DNA of 64,000 nt from Glaciecola sp. 33A (GTDB taxonomy: Bacteria > Pseudomonadota > Gammaproteobacteria > Enterobacterales > Alteromonadaceae): NCBI RefSeq assembly GCF_002836745.1, contig NZ_PJAR01000040.1, forward strand, positions 1 through 64,000. Reading direction: 5' to 3'. The notes under the pieces were generated by a model, which was not told where the DNA came from, ran no database searches, and saw only the letters and a program-made list of their open reading frames with translations. The translations under genes were made by a program, and so were the position numbers. Shown here piece by piece: positions 50,864-59,944 of the stretch (position 1 is the stretch's first letter; the number at the start of each line of letters is the position of its first letter).

Positions 50864-52147
50864 ATGAATTCTGCGACTTTATCTAAGACCCGGACTGACA
50901 AGCAAAGTAACCTAGGCGGGCGGATTAATCCTGAACGTGTTAAAGCGCTTTTTCCTATTTTTAGAAATAATGAATTAACGCGAAACTTGAGTTATTTAGA
51001 TAACGCAGCCACCTCGCAAAAACCAGAGGTGGTGATGCAGGCAATGGATGATGCCATGCGGCTATTTCATAGCCCTGTTAACCGCGGCTTTTATCCTTTG
51101 GCTGAACAAACAACGACGCGATATGAACAAGCGCGAGAACGACTCAAAAGTTTTATAGGCGCTGAAACTGATACATCAGTGATTTTTACTGCCTCAGCAA
51201 CGGACAGTATCAACCAAGTGGCACAAGGCTTTTTGCTAGCGCGCTTAAAACCAGGACAAAATGTGTGGGTAACACGCATGGAACATCACTCAAACTATCT
51301 ACCTTGGCAAGATGTGTGTGAAAAATCGGGGGCGAATCTGCGCATAATCGAGCTCAACAGTGCTGGCGAATTAGACCTAGACCGACACCTTGATATATTT
51401 TCTGATACGACAGCGATGATTGCACTGACCCAAACATCCAATGTATTGGGCACGACCAATGATGTAGGAGCCATCTGCAAGCAAGCCAAGCAAATGCATA
51501 TCCCGGTTCTCATTGATGCCGCTCAGGCGGTGGTGAGTAATACGATTAATGTGCAACAGCTTGGCTGTGACTTTTTGGTCTTCTCTGCACATAAAATGTT
51601 TGCACCAACTGGCATTGGGCTGCTGTATATAGCGCCAGATAGACTTGATCAAGTGCAACCAGTAAGACTAGGAGGAGGTATGGTCGACTTTGCCGCCGAC
51701 CACATCGCTGACACCACTTGGAGTGAAGCGCCGCATCGTTTTGAAGCGGGCTCACCTAATCTTGTGGGTGCCGTTGGTTTTGCAGCAGCGTGCGACTTTG
51801 TCGAGTCCTTGGGTCAAGCAAACATTAAGACGCATATTGGAGAATTGGCGAGTAGTCTATATCAACAACTATCACATTATCCAAATCTGCACCTAGTTTC
51901 ACCTGCCAAGCATCTGTCTTCAGGCATTGTTAGCTTTTATCATGATGTGATCCATGCTCATGACCTTGCCCAAATTATGGGCGACTCTGGTGTTGCTGTT
52001 CGAGCTGGTCACCATTGTGCTCAACCACTATTAAAACATCTGGGAGTCAGCTCAACATTGCGTATCAGTATTTCTGTGTATAACACTAACGATGATATTA
52101 GGGCTGTGGTGAATGCACTAGAGTACGCTGAGAAGGTCTTTGCCTAA
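50864..52147 (+). CDS. Cysteine desulfurase, SufS/CsdA class
   Basis: This PLP enzyme takes sulfur from cysteine as an enzyme persulfide. The 427-residue protein has LSYLDNAATSQKP, MEHHSNYLPWQ, the PLP Lys244 in SAHKMFAPTGIG and the active Cys385 in RAGHHCAQPLLKHLG, the group II pattern. It is embedded in the cox cluster and shares one base (TAATG) with the scaffold gene. It may supply sulfur for the sulfido ligand or Fe-S clusters of CO dehydrogenase, which is inference. Confidence 0.92.
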   Translation: MNSATLSKTRTDKQSNLGGRINPERVKALFPIFRNNELTRNLSYLDNAATSQKPEVVMQAMDDAMRLFHSPVNRGFYPLAEQTTTRYEQARERLKSFIGAETDTSVIFTASATDSINQVAQGFLLARLKPGQNVWVTRMEHHSNYLPWQDVCEKSGANLRIIELNSAGELDLDRHLDIFSDTTAMIALTQTSNVLGTTNDVGAICKQAKQMHIPVLIDAAQAVVSNTINVQQLGCDFLVFSAHKMFAPTGIGLLYIAPDRLDQVQPVRLGGGMVDFAADHIADTTWSEAPHRFEAGSPNLVGAVGFAAACDFVESLGQANIKTHIGELASSLYQQLSHYPNLHLVSPAKHLSSGIVSFYHDVIHAHDLAQIMGDSGVAVRAGHHCAQPLLKHLGVSSTLRISISVYNTNDDIRAVVNALEYAEKVFA

Positions 52148-52572
52148 TGTCAGACTCGCAGTTATATAAAGCACAGTTGCTGGATCACTTTAAGAAACCT
52201 CGAAATAAAGTAGTCGGAGAGTTAAGCACAATGCAAATTGTTAAAAGAGGCTCTAATCCGCGCTGTGGGGATGACATTGAAGTTGGTTTTAGCCTGACTG
52301 GGAATATTATACACTCGATTCAATTTAGAGGTCGAGGTTGTTCCGTGTGCATCGCGTCGGCTTCAATGATGACTGAATCCACTAAAGGACAGTCGGCTGA
52401 GTATGTAAAAAGTATAGCTGCTCAAATGCAACGATGGATAGCCGGAGAAGACGTCAATATACCTGATATGCTGTTACCACTCGAGGCCGTGCGCCGACAT
52501 CCTGCGCGGAAAAAATGCGTGATGCTGGCCTGGCATGCACTAGTCGAAGGTATGGATGAATGCAATGTCTAA
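52147..52572 (+). CDS. SufU/IscU-like Fe-S scaffold or sulfur acceptor
   Basis: The 141-residue protein is of the SufU type: LYKAQLLDHFKKPRNKVVGE, the first ligand Cys with Asp in NPRCGDDIEVG, the second in GRGCSVCIASASMMTE and the third in ARKKCVMLAWHAL. An extra Cys sits beside the second ligand. SufU normally receives sulfur from SufS, which is the gene just before. Gammaproteobacteria usually use IscU or SufBCD, so a linked SufSU pair here points to a specialised role. Confidence 0.88.
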   Translation: MSDSQLYKAQLLDHFKKPRNKVVGELSTMQIVKRGSNPRCGDDIEVGFSLTGNIIHSIQFRGRGCSVCIASASMMTESTKGQSAEYVKSIAAQMQRWIAGEDVNIPDMLLPLEAVRRHPARKKCVMLAWHALVEGMDECNV

Positions 52573-52756
52573 TACATCGGCATGCAGAGCGCTAAGTTAT
52601 GAGTGCGCTCACTGCAAGCTGATCAGCCATGGAAAACCAACCGAAACCGTTGTAATCCATGACCAAGAGTTGTCAATGTGCTGCCTTGGATGCGTCTATG
52701 CGGCGGAAATGCTTGTTGGCTTATATTATTCAGACTTTTATGCCAAAACACCATAG
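52556..52756 (+). CDS. Small Cys-rich metal-binding protein (PF12156-like)
   Basis: The 66-residue protein overlaps the scaffold gene by 17 bases. It shows ECAHCKLIS and MCCLGCVYAAEMLVG with a final DFYAKTP, the pattern of the putative metal-binding domain found before heavy-metal P-type ATPases. Here it stands alone, without an ATPase. In a CO dehydrogenase cluster it is a candidate copper carrier for the Mo-S-Cu site, which is inference. AAGG lies 9 bases before the chosen ATG. Confidence 0.75.
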   Translation: MNAMSNTSACRALSYECAHCKLISHGKPTETVVIHDQELSMCCLGCVYAAEMLVGLYYSDFYAKTP

Positions 52757-52771
52757 CCTATTAGTGTCGAT

Positions 52772-53479
52772 TTACAGTTTGTTGGTAAAGCTATGGTCAA
52801 ACAAGCCATCCCCTTGGTCGCCATGTACCTGGACATTAAACGACACAACAATTCGGTCTTTTTTACCAATATAGGGCATTGCCATATGTTTCAGGTGTGA
52901 GGGGAAAATGCACAAAACGCCTTCTTCAGGTGGCGAGTCAAAACTATTGTCTTGCAGGTATAGATTGCCCGAATCCATATAGCCTCCACCAATTATATCC
53001 ATTTGGTGACCATAAAATCGGGTTACACCATTCATTTCACCCAATTCTTTATTAGCGACACGACTTTCTTCATCATCAACTTGCACATAATAAACGCCAG
53101 ACCAAGCACAATTGCCATGATTATGCGTCTCATGAAGACCGTGACCATTTTGGATTTGAAACCAAGCGCCAACAACATTCATTTGTAGCTTTTTAGAGGA
53201 ACTGAACTGCCAAAGTTTAGCGTTCACTTGAGTCGACATCTGAAATAGTTGGTCAGAAATAAATGTAAATAATGCGTTCAGTTCTGGATGGCTATAGCGC
53301 ATTAATAAGTCGTCACTACTAGAATAAACAGGCGCTTTTAGCTTGTCATTATTATTTCGATGCGCAACAAAAAGTGTTACCAGTGCTTTATTAACTTCGA
53401 CATTATCAGCGAACTTGGTTCGCAGAAATGGCGTCGGCCACAATAAATGAAGGTCTGGGTTGTGTTGAGTATCGGTCAT
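52772..53479 (-). CDS. Putative 2OG-Fe(II) oxygenase (TIGR02466-like)
   Basis: The 235-residue protein has the opening LLWPTPFLRTKF, a double-stranded beta-helix region with the first metal ligands in HETHNHGNCAWSGVYYV, RFYGHQMDIIGGG, and the distal His plus Arg in FPSHLKHMAMPYIGKKDRI. This matches uncharacterised 2-oxoglutarate/Fe(II) oxygenases that may hydroxylate proteins or small molecules. It converges on the cox cluster with 15 bases between stops, so it ends that region. Confidence 0.85.
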   Translation of the reverse strand: MTDTQHNPDLHLLWPTPFLRTKFADNVEVNKALVTLFVAHRNNNDKLKAPVYSSSDDLLMRYSHPELNALFTFISDQLFQMSTQVNAKLWQFSSSKKLQMNVVGAWFQIQNGHGLHETHNHGNCAWSGVYYVQVDDEESRVANKELGEMNGVTRFYGHQMDIIGGGYMDSGNLYLQDNSFDSPPEEGVLCIFPSHLKHMAMPYIGKKDRIVVSFNVQVHGDQGDGLFDHSFTNKL

Positions 53480-53712
53480 AACAATATCAATTTAGTGTTG
53501 GATTAGGTATAGGATACTCAGCCACATTACCAATGTCTAGTGATGCAAAGCGCTGATCCAATCCAGCATTGCAAAGGTCTGCATCTCAGCGTTCGACTGC
53601 GCGGACTATTCATAATTATTCAGACTAATAGACTCCCATGAAAGTAAATAATTTCCACTATTTGAGTAAACACTCTAAGGTCTAGGGACTTACATACATT
53701 TGGGTTAATGCG

Positions 53713-54471
53713 TTGAATAATTTTAATAATAAAGTAGTTTTAATAACGGGTGCTGGTAACGGTATTGGTCGCGCAACGGCCCTAGCATTTGCGCAACAAG
53801 GTGCCAGTGTGGTGGTAGCTGATATTAATCAAGCCGATGGTGAAGAAACAGCGTCGAAAATCACTCAAGCCGGCGGCATTGCTACATTCATTCTTTGCGA
53901 TGTAACACAAGATCAAGATGTTAAAGCACTGGTTGATGGCACCTTAGCAATCTACGGAAAATTAGACATCGCCTTTAATAATGCAGGTATCGAAATTGAA
54001 CAAAGTAAATTGGCCGATGGCGACGAAGCTGTTTATGACAAAATAATGGACGTCAACGTCAAAGGCGTTTGGCGCTGCATGAAATATCAAATTCCGGCGA
54101 TGCTGCTACAACCATCTTCGGCCATTGTAAATACGGCGTCTATTGCTGGTTTGGGTGCAGCACCGAAAATGAGTATTTACTGCGCCAGCAAACATGCTGT
54201 GATTGGGCTAACCAAATCAGCCGCTGTCGAATATGGTAAAAAAGGTCTACGTGTTAACGCCGTTTGTCCGGCCGTTATTGATACCGATATGTATAAGCGG
54301 GCAACACAGAACGATCCGCAAAAACAGCAGTATGTAAAAAATCTCCATCCCGTTGGACGTATTGGTCAACCTGAAGAAGTCGCTGGGGCTGTGTTATATT
54401 TGTGTTCAGACTTAGCCTGCTTTACCACAGGAGTCGCTCTGCCAGTGGATGGGGGCTCAACCGCTATTTAA
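53713..54471 (+). CDS. Short-chain dehydrogenase/reductase
   Basis: The 252-residue classical SDR has the cofactor motif TGAGNGIG near residue 14, an Asp after strand two (VVADI) suggesting NAD preference, NNAGIE, catalytic Ser in VNTASIAG and Tyr-x-x-x-Lys in YCASK. The substrate is not evident. Start is TTG 53713, the only candidate after an in-frame stop, with a poor ribosome site. It stands alone between convergent and co-directional genes. Confidence 0.9.
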   Translation: MNNFNNKVVLITGAGNGIGRATALAFAQQGASVVVADINQADGEETASKITQAGGIATFILCDVTQDQDVKALVDGTLAIYGKLDIAFNNAGIEIEQSKLADGDEAVYDKIMDVNVKGVWRCMKYQIPAMLLQPSSAIVNTASIAGLGAAPKMSIYCASKHAVIGLTKSAAVEYGKKGLRVNAVCPAVIDTDMYKRATQNDPQKQQYVKNLHPVGRIGQPEEVAGAVLYLCSDLACFTTGVALPVDGGSTAI

Positions 54472-54705
54472 AATGGTGCTCTGTTAGATGCTTGGTCGAC
54501 CTTAATTTTGTTAGAATTTACGCTTGTTATGATGTTGGTGATTTTCGTCATAATGTGGCGATAAAAAACAATAATTCGTTATTTTTGTATTTTATTGTCA
54601 AAGATTAAACTTAACTATATGATTTAATTGTAAATATTATTGGCTTTATTATTGCTATAGTTAAGAAGAATGAACAACTTACAATACTGTTTTTAGGAGA
54701 ATTAA

Positions 54706-55092
54706 ATGGACGAAAAAATTAAAGCAAGATTAACTAATGTGGATACGTGGAAGCGAGGCTTATTCATGGTTCTGTTCAGCATATTTTCAGGTGTGGCAAA
54801 ATTTATCGTATCCTTGACGGCAATTTTTCAATTTCTGACACTTCTGTTTAAAGGAGAGGTAAATCAAGCAGTGATACCTTTTGGTCAAAATTTGAGTACT
54901 TATATCTATCAAATCACCTTATTTTTAACCTTCAAAACTAACGAAATGCCGTTTCCTTTTGTTGCTTTCCCAGATGGAACACCGGCATCAATGGACAATG
55001 GGCTTAACACGGAAAACGTCGCCACTGCGCAAACTAGGACGAAAAGTGATGAAGAAACTGTTGATGTAACAGATGACGATATCAAAAAATAA
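54706..55092 (+). CDS. DUF4389 membrane protein
   Basis: The 128-residue protein has two hydrophobic helices (about residues 18-48 and 65-85), the family marker WKRGLFMVLFSIF, TYIYQITLFLTF and NEMPFPFVAFP, and a polar acidic tail. The function is unknown. AGGAG lies 7 bases before the ATG. Confidence 0.85.
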   Translation: MDEKIKARLTNVDTWKRGLFMVLFSIFSGVAKFIVSLTAIFQFLTLLFKGEVNQAVIPFGQNLSTYIYQITLFLTFKTNEMPFPFVAFPDGTPASMDNGLNTENVATAQTRTKSDEETVDVTDDDIKK

Positions 55093-55223
55093 AGAAACAG
55101 ATAAAGAGAGCGAAAGGAAGCTAGCATGGGTGCTCGAATAAATTAAATTAATTGCCATTGCTTACAGTCAGGTCGCAAAAATGTAGACTACTGGGTCTTT
55201 AGTTTTGAATTGGAAAGATAAAT

Positions 55224-55508
55224 ATGTTTAACGTAAACGAATATTTTGAGCGCAAGGTAGCATCAATTGCCTTTAATACTGCTGTTCAGTCTGCAACGGT
55301 TGGGGTTATGGCTCCGGGTGAGTATGAGTTTGGTACTAGCGAATTTGAAACTATGACGGTTGTTAGTGGGGCATTAACGGTGTTACTACCAGAACAACAA
55401 GAGTGGAAAACGTTTACAGCTTCAGAGGTGTTTACGATTGAGGCAAATAAAAAATTCAAGGTCACTACTACCGTCGATACTGCTTATCTTTGTACTTATG
55501 GTCAGTGA
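55224..55508 (+). CDS. ppnP: Pyrimidine/purine nucleoside phosphorylase PpnP
   Basis: PpnP cleaves nucleosides with phosphate to base and ribose 1-phosphate. The 94-residue cupin has [42 protein letters not shown] and TAYLCTYG, which align along the full length with E. coli YaiE/PpnP. It stands alone and is followed by a bidirectional terminator. Confidence 0.93.
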   Translation: MFNVNEYFERKVASIAFNTAVQSATVGVMAPGEYEFGTSEFETMTVVSGALTVLLPEQQEWKTFTASEVFTIEANKKFKVTTTVDTAYLCTYGQ

Positions 55509-55607
55509 TTTGTTGGCTGAATTTTTTTGCCTTCTGCTTAGGATACATGATGGAGCGACAGTCCTCTGAATGCAATTGTAATTGCAATAAAAAGCTAGCA
55601 TCGTGAC

Positions 55608-55637
55608 AAATAGGTAGCTTATGTAAGCTACCTATTT
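55608..55637. terminator. Bidirectional terminator ppnP / flavin monooxygenase
   Basis: A perfect 13-bp stem AAATAGGTAGCTT / AAGCTACCTATTT with a 4-base loop lies between the convergent genes, 24 bases before the monooxygenase stop. Confidence 0.7.
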
Positions 55638-55660
55638 ATATCTGCTCATGGACTACGGCA

Positions 55661-57490
55661 TTAGCTTAGGTGGTGTACAGGCTCCATTCCGTAAACCGGT
55701 GTATCAATGTTTTCCATACGTGCTTTTATCTGCAGTGACAGGTACTGAGAGTAGTGTCGGGACTGGTGCAAGTTACCTCCATGAAACCAGAGAGCCTCTT
55801 GATGCGTGGGTTTCCACATATTGCGTAGTTCACCTTCCCATGGACCAGGATCTTTGTTCGTATCAGACCCCATACCCCAGCATTTCCCAACTTTATCGGC
55901 CACCTCTTGAGAGATTATCTTGGCCGCCCAACCGTTCATTGAACCATAGCCAGTAGCGTAAACAATTAAATCAGCTGCTAGCTCGGTTCCGTCGGTTAAT
56001 ACCACCGATTTTGGTTTAATTTTTTCAATAGAAACGCCGGATTTAAGTTTAATATGGCCATCAGCGACTAGGTCTGATGCACCAACATCAATGTAGTAAC
56101 CTGAACCGCGACGCAGATATTTCATAAACAGTCCGGAACCGTCCTCACCAAAGTCGAGTAAAAAACCCGCATCAGTTAAACGTTGATAAAATTCAGCATC
56201 GCGTTCTGCAACTGCTTGATAAGCCGGTATATGGAACTGTGGCATAATCTGGAAAGGCAATGAAGCAAAAGTTAAATCGGCTTTATAGGTTGTCATCCCA
56301 CTTTCAACCGCCTCTTCTGAATATAAGCCTCCTAATACCAGTTCCATCAGCGAGTCAGATTTTATAATGTGGGTGGATGAACGCTGGACCATAGTTACGT
56401 CAGCATCGTTTTCCCATAACGCACAGCAGATATCATGCGCAGAGTTGTTGCCGCCTAGTACGACACATTTTTTACCTTTAAAGGCTTCGCCACCGGGGTG
56501 TTTACTAGAGTGATGTTGCTCTCCTTCAAAGGTATCCATTCCCGGTATGTCGGGTGTACTCGGTATACCAGACATGCCAGTCGCCAAGATCAACTGCTTA
56601 GGGCGGAGTGTAAGGTTCTCTCCATCGCGAAAAACATCTACCGTCCATTCTTGTTTCTCTTCATCATATTGAGCGCGAGTACAGCGTGTTGATCCCCAAA
56701 AGTTTAGCTCCATTACTTTGGTGTACATCTCTAACCAATCGCCGACCTTGTCTTTTGGGGTGAATACAGGCCAATTTTCAGGAAAAGGTAGATAAGGCAT
56801 GTGGTCATACCAGATTGGATCATGCAGCGAAAGTGATTTATAGCGATTACGCCATGTGTCACCCGGTTTAGGTAGGGCGTCAATAACAATTGTCGGGACA
56901 TCCAGTTGCCGTAGGCGAGCGCCTAATCCTATGCCCCCTTGTCCACCACCAATAATCAGGCAGTAGGGTTGTTCCGTGTAGCCAAGATTAGCTTCTTCAT
57001 GCTGGCGTTTTTCTAGCCACGTTTGACGGTTTTTATTGGCGCCATGTTCTGTGCCTTTGGGGCGCAGTTTATTACGTTTTTCCGGGTAATCGTTTAGCTC
57101 TGTCATCGTGCTTAAAAATGTCCATGCGAGTCCATTGCGCAAGCGCACATATGCGCGTCCTTTTGCAACGACGGTCTCGAAGGTGATCCATGCTTCGATA
57201 ACGCCGTCAGCTTCAGTAGCATCTCCTTCAATTTTCCAGTTACAAGGACGGACATTATCTATTGTTGCCGCGATCATATGACTAATAGCATCGCTTCCTT
57301 CAAGCGTTTTTATATTCCATGTAAAAACGATTAGATCACGCCAGAAGCCTGTTTTTTCAAACAAATCAGCGGCATCTGTTGGGGTAGCTGAACTAAGTTT
57401 AGCGGCTAATTTTTCTAACCACATTTGTGCTAAAAGCGTTGGTGAATGAACCGAGTCAAGTTCGGGACTTTTTAATGGGGTATTGCTCAT
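55661..57490 (-). CDS. Flavin-containing monooxygenase with N-terminal SnoaL-like domain
   Basis: The 609-residue protein has an N-terminal SnoaL/NTF2-like part (about residues 20-150), a FAD fold IIGGGQGGIGLGARLRQL, the monooxygenase motif FEGEQHHSSKHPGG and an NADPH fold VVLGGNNSAHDI. Such enzymes oxygenate soft nucleophiles or ketones; the substrate is unknown. ATG 57490 is chosen because GGAG lies 6 bases upstream; a TTG at 57502 is poorer. It is divergent from the sigma-54 activator, and its upstream region has a -24/-12 promoter, so it is the likely target. Confidence 0.88.
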   Translation of the reverse strand: MSNTPLKSPELDSVHSPTLLAQMWLEKLAAKLSSATPTDAADLFEKTGFWRDLIVFTWNIKTLEGSDAISHMIAATIDNVRPCNWKIEGDATEADGVIEAWITFETVVAKGRAYVRLRNGLAWTFLSTMTELNDYPEKRNKLRPKGTEHGANKNRQTWLEKRQHEEANLGYTEQPYCLIIGGGQGGIGLGARLRQLDVPTIVIDALPKPGDTWRNRYKSLSLHDPIWYDHMPYLPFPENWPVFTPKDKVGDWLEMYTKVMELNFWGSTRCTRAQYDEEKQEWTVDVFRDGENLTLRPKQLILATGMSGIPSTPDIPGMDTFEGEQHHSSKHPGGEAFKGKKCVVLGGNNSAHDICCALWENDADVTMVQRSSTHIIKSDSLMELVLGGLYSEEAVESGMTTYKADLTFASLPFQIMPQFHIPAYQAVAERDAEFYQRLTDAGFLLDFGEDGSGLFMKYLRRGSGYYIDVGASDLVADGHIKLKSGVSIEKIKPKSVVLTDGTELAADLIVYATGYGSMNGWAAKIISQEVADKVGKCWGMGSDTNKDPGPWEGELRNMWKPTHQEALWFHGGNLHQSRHYSQYLSLQIKARMENIDTPVYGMEPVHHLS

Positions 57491-57591
57491 CAGTATCTCC
57501 AATGCAGATTATTTTTTGTGATAGCGTTAAGGCTATTACTTTCGTTACCCGCTTGATAATTAAACCTGTAGTGGGTTGTCTGAAAGGATAG

Positions 57592-57607
57592 TGCAGTAAC
57601 TGTGCCT
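57592..57607 (-). promoter_or_regulatory. Sigma-54 (-24/-12) promoter of the monooxygenase
   Basis: The minus strand reads AGGCACAGTTACTGCA. The invariant GG and GC are separated by exactly 10 bases, and GGCAC-N5-CTGCA differs from the consensus GGCAC-N5-TTGCA by one base. It lies about 100 bases before the ATG. Confidence 0.75.
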
Positions 57608-57666
57608 GACTGCCGGTGCTTATTTATTTAGGATGATAGCTATCTGATTTTTAGATTCTTTTATTT

Positions 57667-57679
57667 TTAATGATTGATT
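57667..57679 (-). promoter_or_regulatory. Candidate IHF site
   Basis: The minus strand reads AATCAATCATTAA against the IHF consensus WATCAANNNNTTR, with one mismatch. It lies between the -24/-12 promoter and the dyad sites, where a DNA bend is expected. Confidence 0.45.
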
Positions 57680-57719
57680 ATTTTTGCAGTCAAATAGTCA
57701 ATTCTGATTGTTCCTAGGT

Positions 57720-57787
57720 TTACATATGTAATGGCTGACATACCAAGTGTAACGAGATATGTAAGTCAATTGTTACAAATGTAAACA
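57720..57787. promoter_or_regulatory. Candidate upstream activator sites
   Basis: TTACATATGTAA at 57720-57731 is a perfect palindrome. TGTTACAAATGTAAACA at 57771-57787 is a near dyad, and GTGTAAC...ATGTAAG lies between them. They sit about 115-195 bases upstream of the -24 element and probably bind the Fis-type domain of the divergent activator. Confidence 0.55.
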
Positions 57788-57912
57788 TATGTCGCTTTAT
57801 TTGTGCGTGCCTTGCTAAAAATTGTCACAAAGCACTATGGACAGCCCATCTATTAAGGGTAGACTTGTCCAGATGTTAACTAAAAGTAGCATCCGCGGAC
57901 GAGGGAGCAGTT

Positions 57913-59907
57913 ATGCATAGCACAAGCCAGCAGCGTCGCCATATCAATACAATACTCAGTTATGGTGGTCATCAAGCGATAAGTACAAACCATTCGCCTA
58001 GCAATGAAATGATCGGACGTTCTTGGCAGCGATGTCTAAACGAATATGGCTTAGATCCAAGTGAGCCAAGACAGGCGCGTATTGTGACCCACCAAACTTT
58101 ACGCGAGCATCAAGACTCAGTAGATGAGTTTTTAAATGTAGCGCGCGCAGGTGTAGAGCAGTTATATACCCAAGTAGCGGCTCTCGGTTATGTTGTATTG
58201 TTGAGTGATTATCGTGGTATTACTGTGCAGTTCTTGGGTAATAAGCATGATAATGAACGCCTGCATCGGGCCGGGCTTTACTTAGGCGCTGATTGGAGGG
58301 AGCAATATGCGGGAACTTCCGCTGTCGGCACCTGTATTAAAGAACAGCAAGCGTTAACCTGCCATCGTGTTGATCACTTCGATAGCTCTCATATAGGCTT
58401 AACCTGCACAGCTGCCCCGATTAAAGATCCATCGGGTAAATTGCTAGCAGTTTTAGATATTTCAGCATTAGATTCATCTAAAACGCGCGACAGCCAAAAT
58501 TTTGCACTTCACTTAACCCAGTTGTATGCTAGGTTGATTGAGGATGCCTATTTCCTAAGACGCTACCGACACAGTTTAATTTTCAGATGTGATCAGTCAC
58601 GTGAGTTAGTCCAAGTGAACGGACAATTATTATTCGCTGTGGATGAGCAAGGCGATATTCTAGCCGCTAATTCTGCAGCTAGAGCTCTTTTATCAACGCT
58701 CACTGTGCTTGACCAACCTAGCGTTTCTTTACCCTTATTGTTGGAATGCGAGTGGCACGATATCTTGTCGATTACCTATAATACTAAAGACGGTACACGC
58801 GCATTCAGAGTATCCGGTACCCAACATATTCTATATGGAATGCTCATTGAGCCAACGTCGAATCTATCGAGTAAACCCAAACCAGCAGTCCTCCAAGCAC
58901 GGAGCATACAGGATGAATCTTTGCCTGCGCTTGATTGCTTAGGTGCAGATGATCCAGCTATGCGCCAAACCATCAGTTTAGCCAAACGTCTACGCGATCG
59001 GGATGTCAGCATACTCATACTCGGAGAAACAGGTACCGGAAAAGAAGTCTTAGCACAAGCGATCCACGCTAGTAGCGAGCGTGCTAACAACGCTTTTATG
59101 GCGGTCAATTGTGCAGCAATTGCTGAGTCACTGATTGAGAGCGAGTTATTCGGGTATGCACCCGGCACGTTCACCGGTGGTCGCGCAAAAGGAGCCAAAG
59201 GGCTCATCCTGCAAGCCAGCGGCGGAACGCTATTTTTAGATGAAATTGGTGATATGCCCTTACACTTGCAAACTCGTTTACTTCGTGTATTAGCCGAAGG
59301 GCAGGTGCTTCCTGTAGGTGCAGTTAAGCCCATTAAAGTGGATGTACGGGTCCTTGCGGCTACTCATTGCAACATCGCGCAACTGATCACTGATGGTCGC
59401 TTCCGAGAAGACCTTTTCTATCGGCTGAATGGTGCTACCTTAAAACTACCTGCACTCAAAGCACGAACCGATAAGAACTATCTCATTCACACTTTACTTA
59501 AGCGGATTAATCCCACTGTGCGGTTACGAGCGGATGCGATGAGTGCTTTACTCGCCTATGGATGGCCAGGTAATATCCGCCAGTTATCTAATATCCTGAC
59601 TTTTGCAGATGCGATCTGTGAAGCAAATGAAATAACAGTACATCACTTGCCGGAAGAATGTGTAATGCATCGATGGCAGAGTCCTTCATCGTTGACGCCC
59701 ATACCGACGCTTACACCTGAACAAACGGCCGCAAGTGCTACCGAGGGTGAAGTTCAATTACCTGAGAAACAAGCACTAGTTGAGATGTTACAGCATCACC
59801 GCTGGAATATATCGTCAGTAGCAAAAGAGTTAAGCGTATCTCGCCCAACTCTTTATCGTCGTCTGAAAAAATATCAGATTACTCTGCCCAAAGACATGTT
59901 GAATTAG
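57913..59907 (+). CDS. Sigma-54-dependent activator, AcoR-like
   Basis: The 664-residue regulator has an N-terminal AcoR-type region and GAF domain (about residues 60-215), a PAS-like part, a sigma-54 interaction AAA+ domain with Walker A GETGTGKE (371-378), Walker B LFLDE (Asp443, Glu444), and a Fis-type helix-turn-helix (NISSVAKELSVSRPTLYRRL). The sigma-54 contact loop reads GTFTGG (418-423) where GAFTGA is usual. It is divergent from the flavin monooxygenase, which it probably activates in response to a small ligand or substrate. Confidence 0.92.
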   Translation: MHSTSQQRRHINTILSYGGHQAISTNHSPSNEMIGRSWQRCLNEYGLDPSEPRQARIVTHQTLREHQDSVDEFLNVARAGVEQLYTQVAALGYVVLLSDYRGITVQFLGNKHDNERLHRAGLYLGADWREQYAGTSAVGTCIKEQQALTCHRVDHFDSSHIGLTCTAAPIKDPSGKLLAVLDISALDSSKTRDSQNFALHLTQLYARLIEDAYFLRRYRHSLIFRCDQSRELVQVNGQLLFAVDEQGDILAANSAARALLSTLTVLDQPSVSLPLLLECEWHDILSITYNTKDGTRAFRVSGTQHILYGMLIEPTSNLSSKPKPAVLQARSIQDESLPALDCLGADDPAMRQTISLAKRLRDRDVSILILGETGTGKEVLAQAIHASSERANNAFMAVNCAAIAESLIESELFGYAPGTFTGGRAKGAKGLILQASGGTLFLDEIGDMPLHLQTRLLRVLAEGQVLPVGAVKPIKVDVRVLAATHCNIAQLITDGRFREDLFYRLNGATLKLPALKARTDKNYLIHTLLKRINPTVRLRADAMSALLAYGWPGNIRQLSNILTFADAICEANEITVHHLPEECVMHRWQSPSSLTPIPTLTPEQTAASATEGEVQLPEKQALVEMLQHHRWNISSVAKELSVSRPTLYRRLKKYQITLPKDMLN

Positions 59908-59944
59908 CCTCTGACCAGATCTTACCAGCTGTTGCTGTGGTCTA

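Larger units (their letters stand above)
57503..57912. other. Divergent control region, monooxygenase / activator
   Basis: This 410-base region separates the flavin monooxygenase and its likely activator. It holds a sigma-54 promoter, an IHF-like site and dyad elements on the monooxygenase side, listed separately. The activator's own promoter was not identified. Confidence 0.6.
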
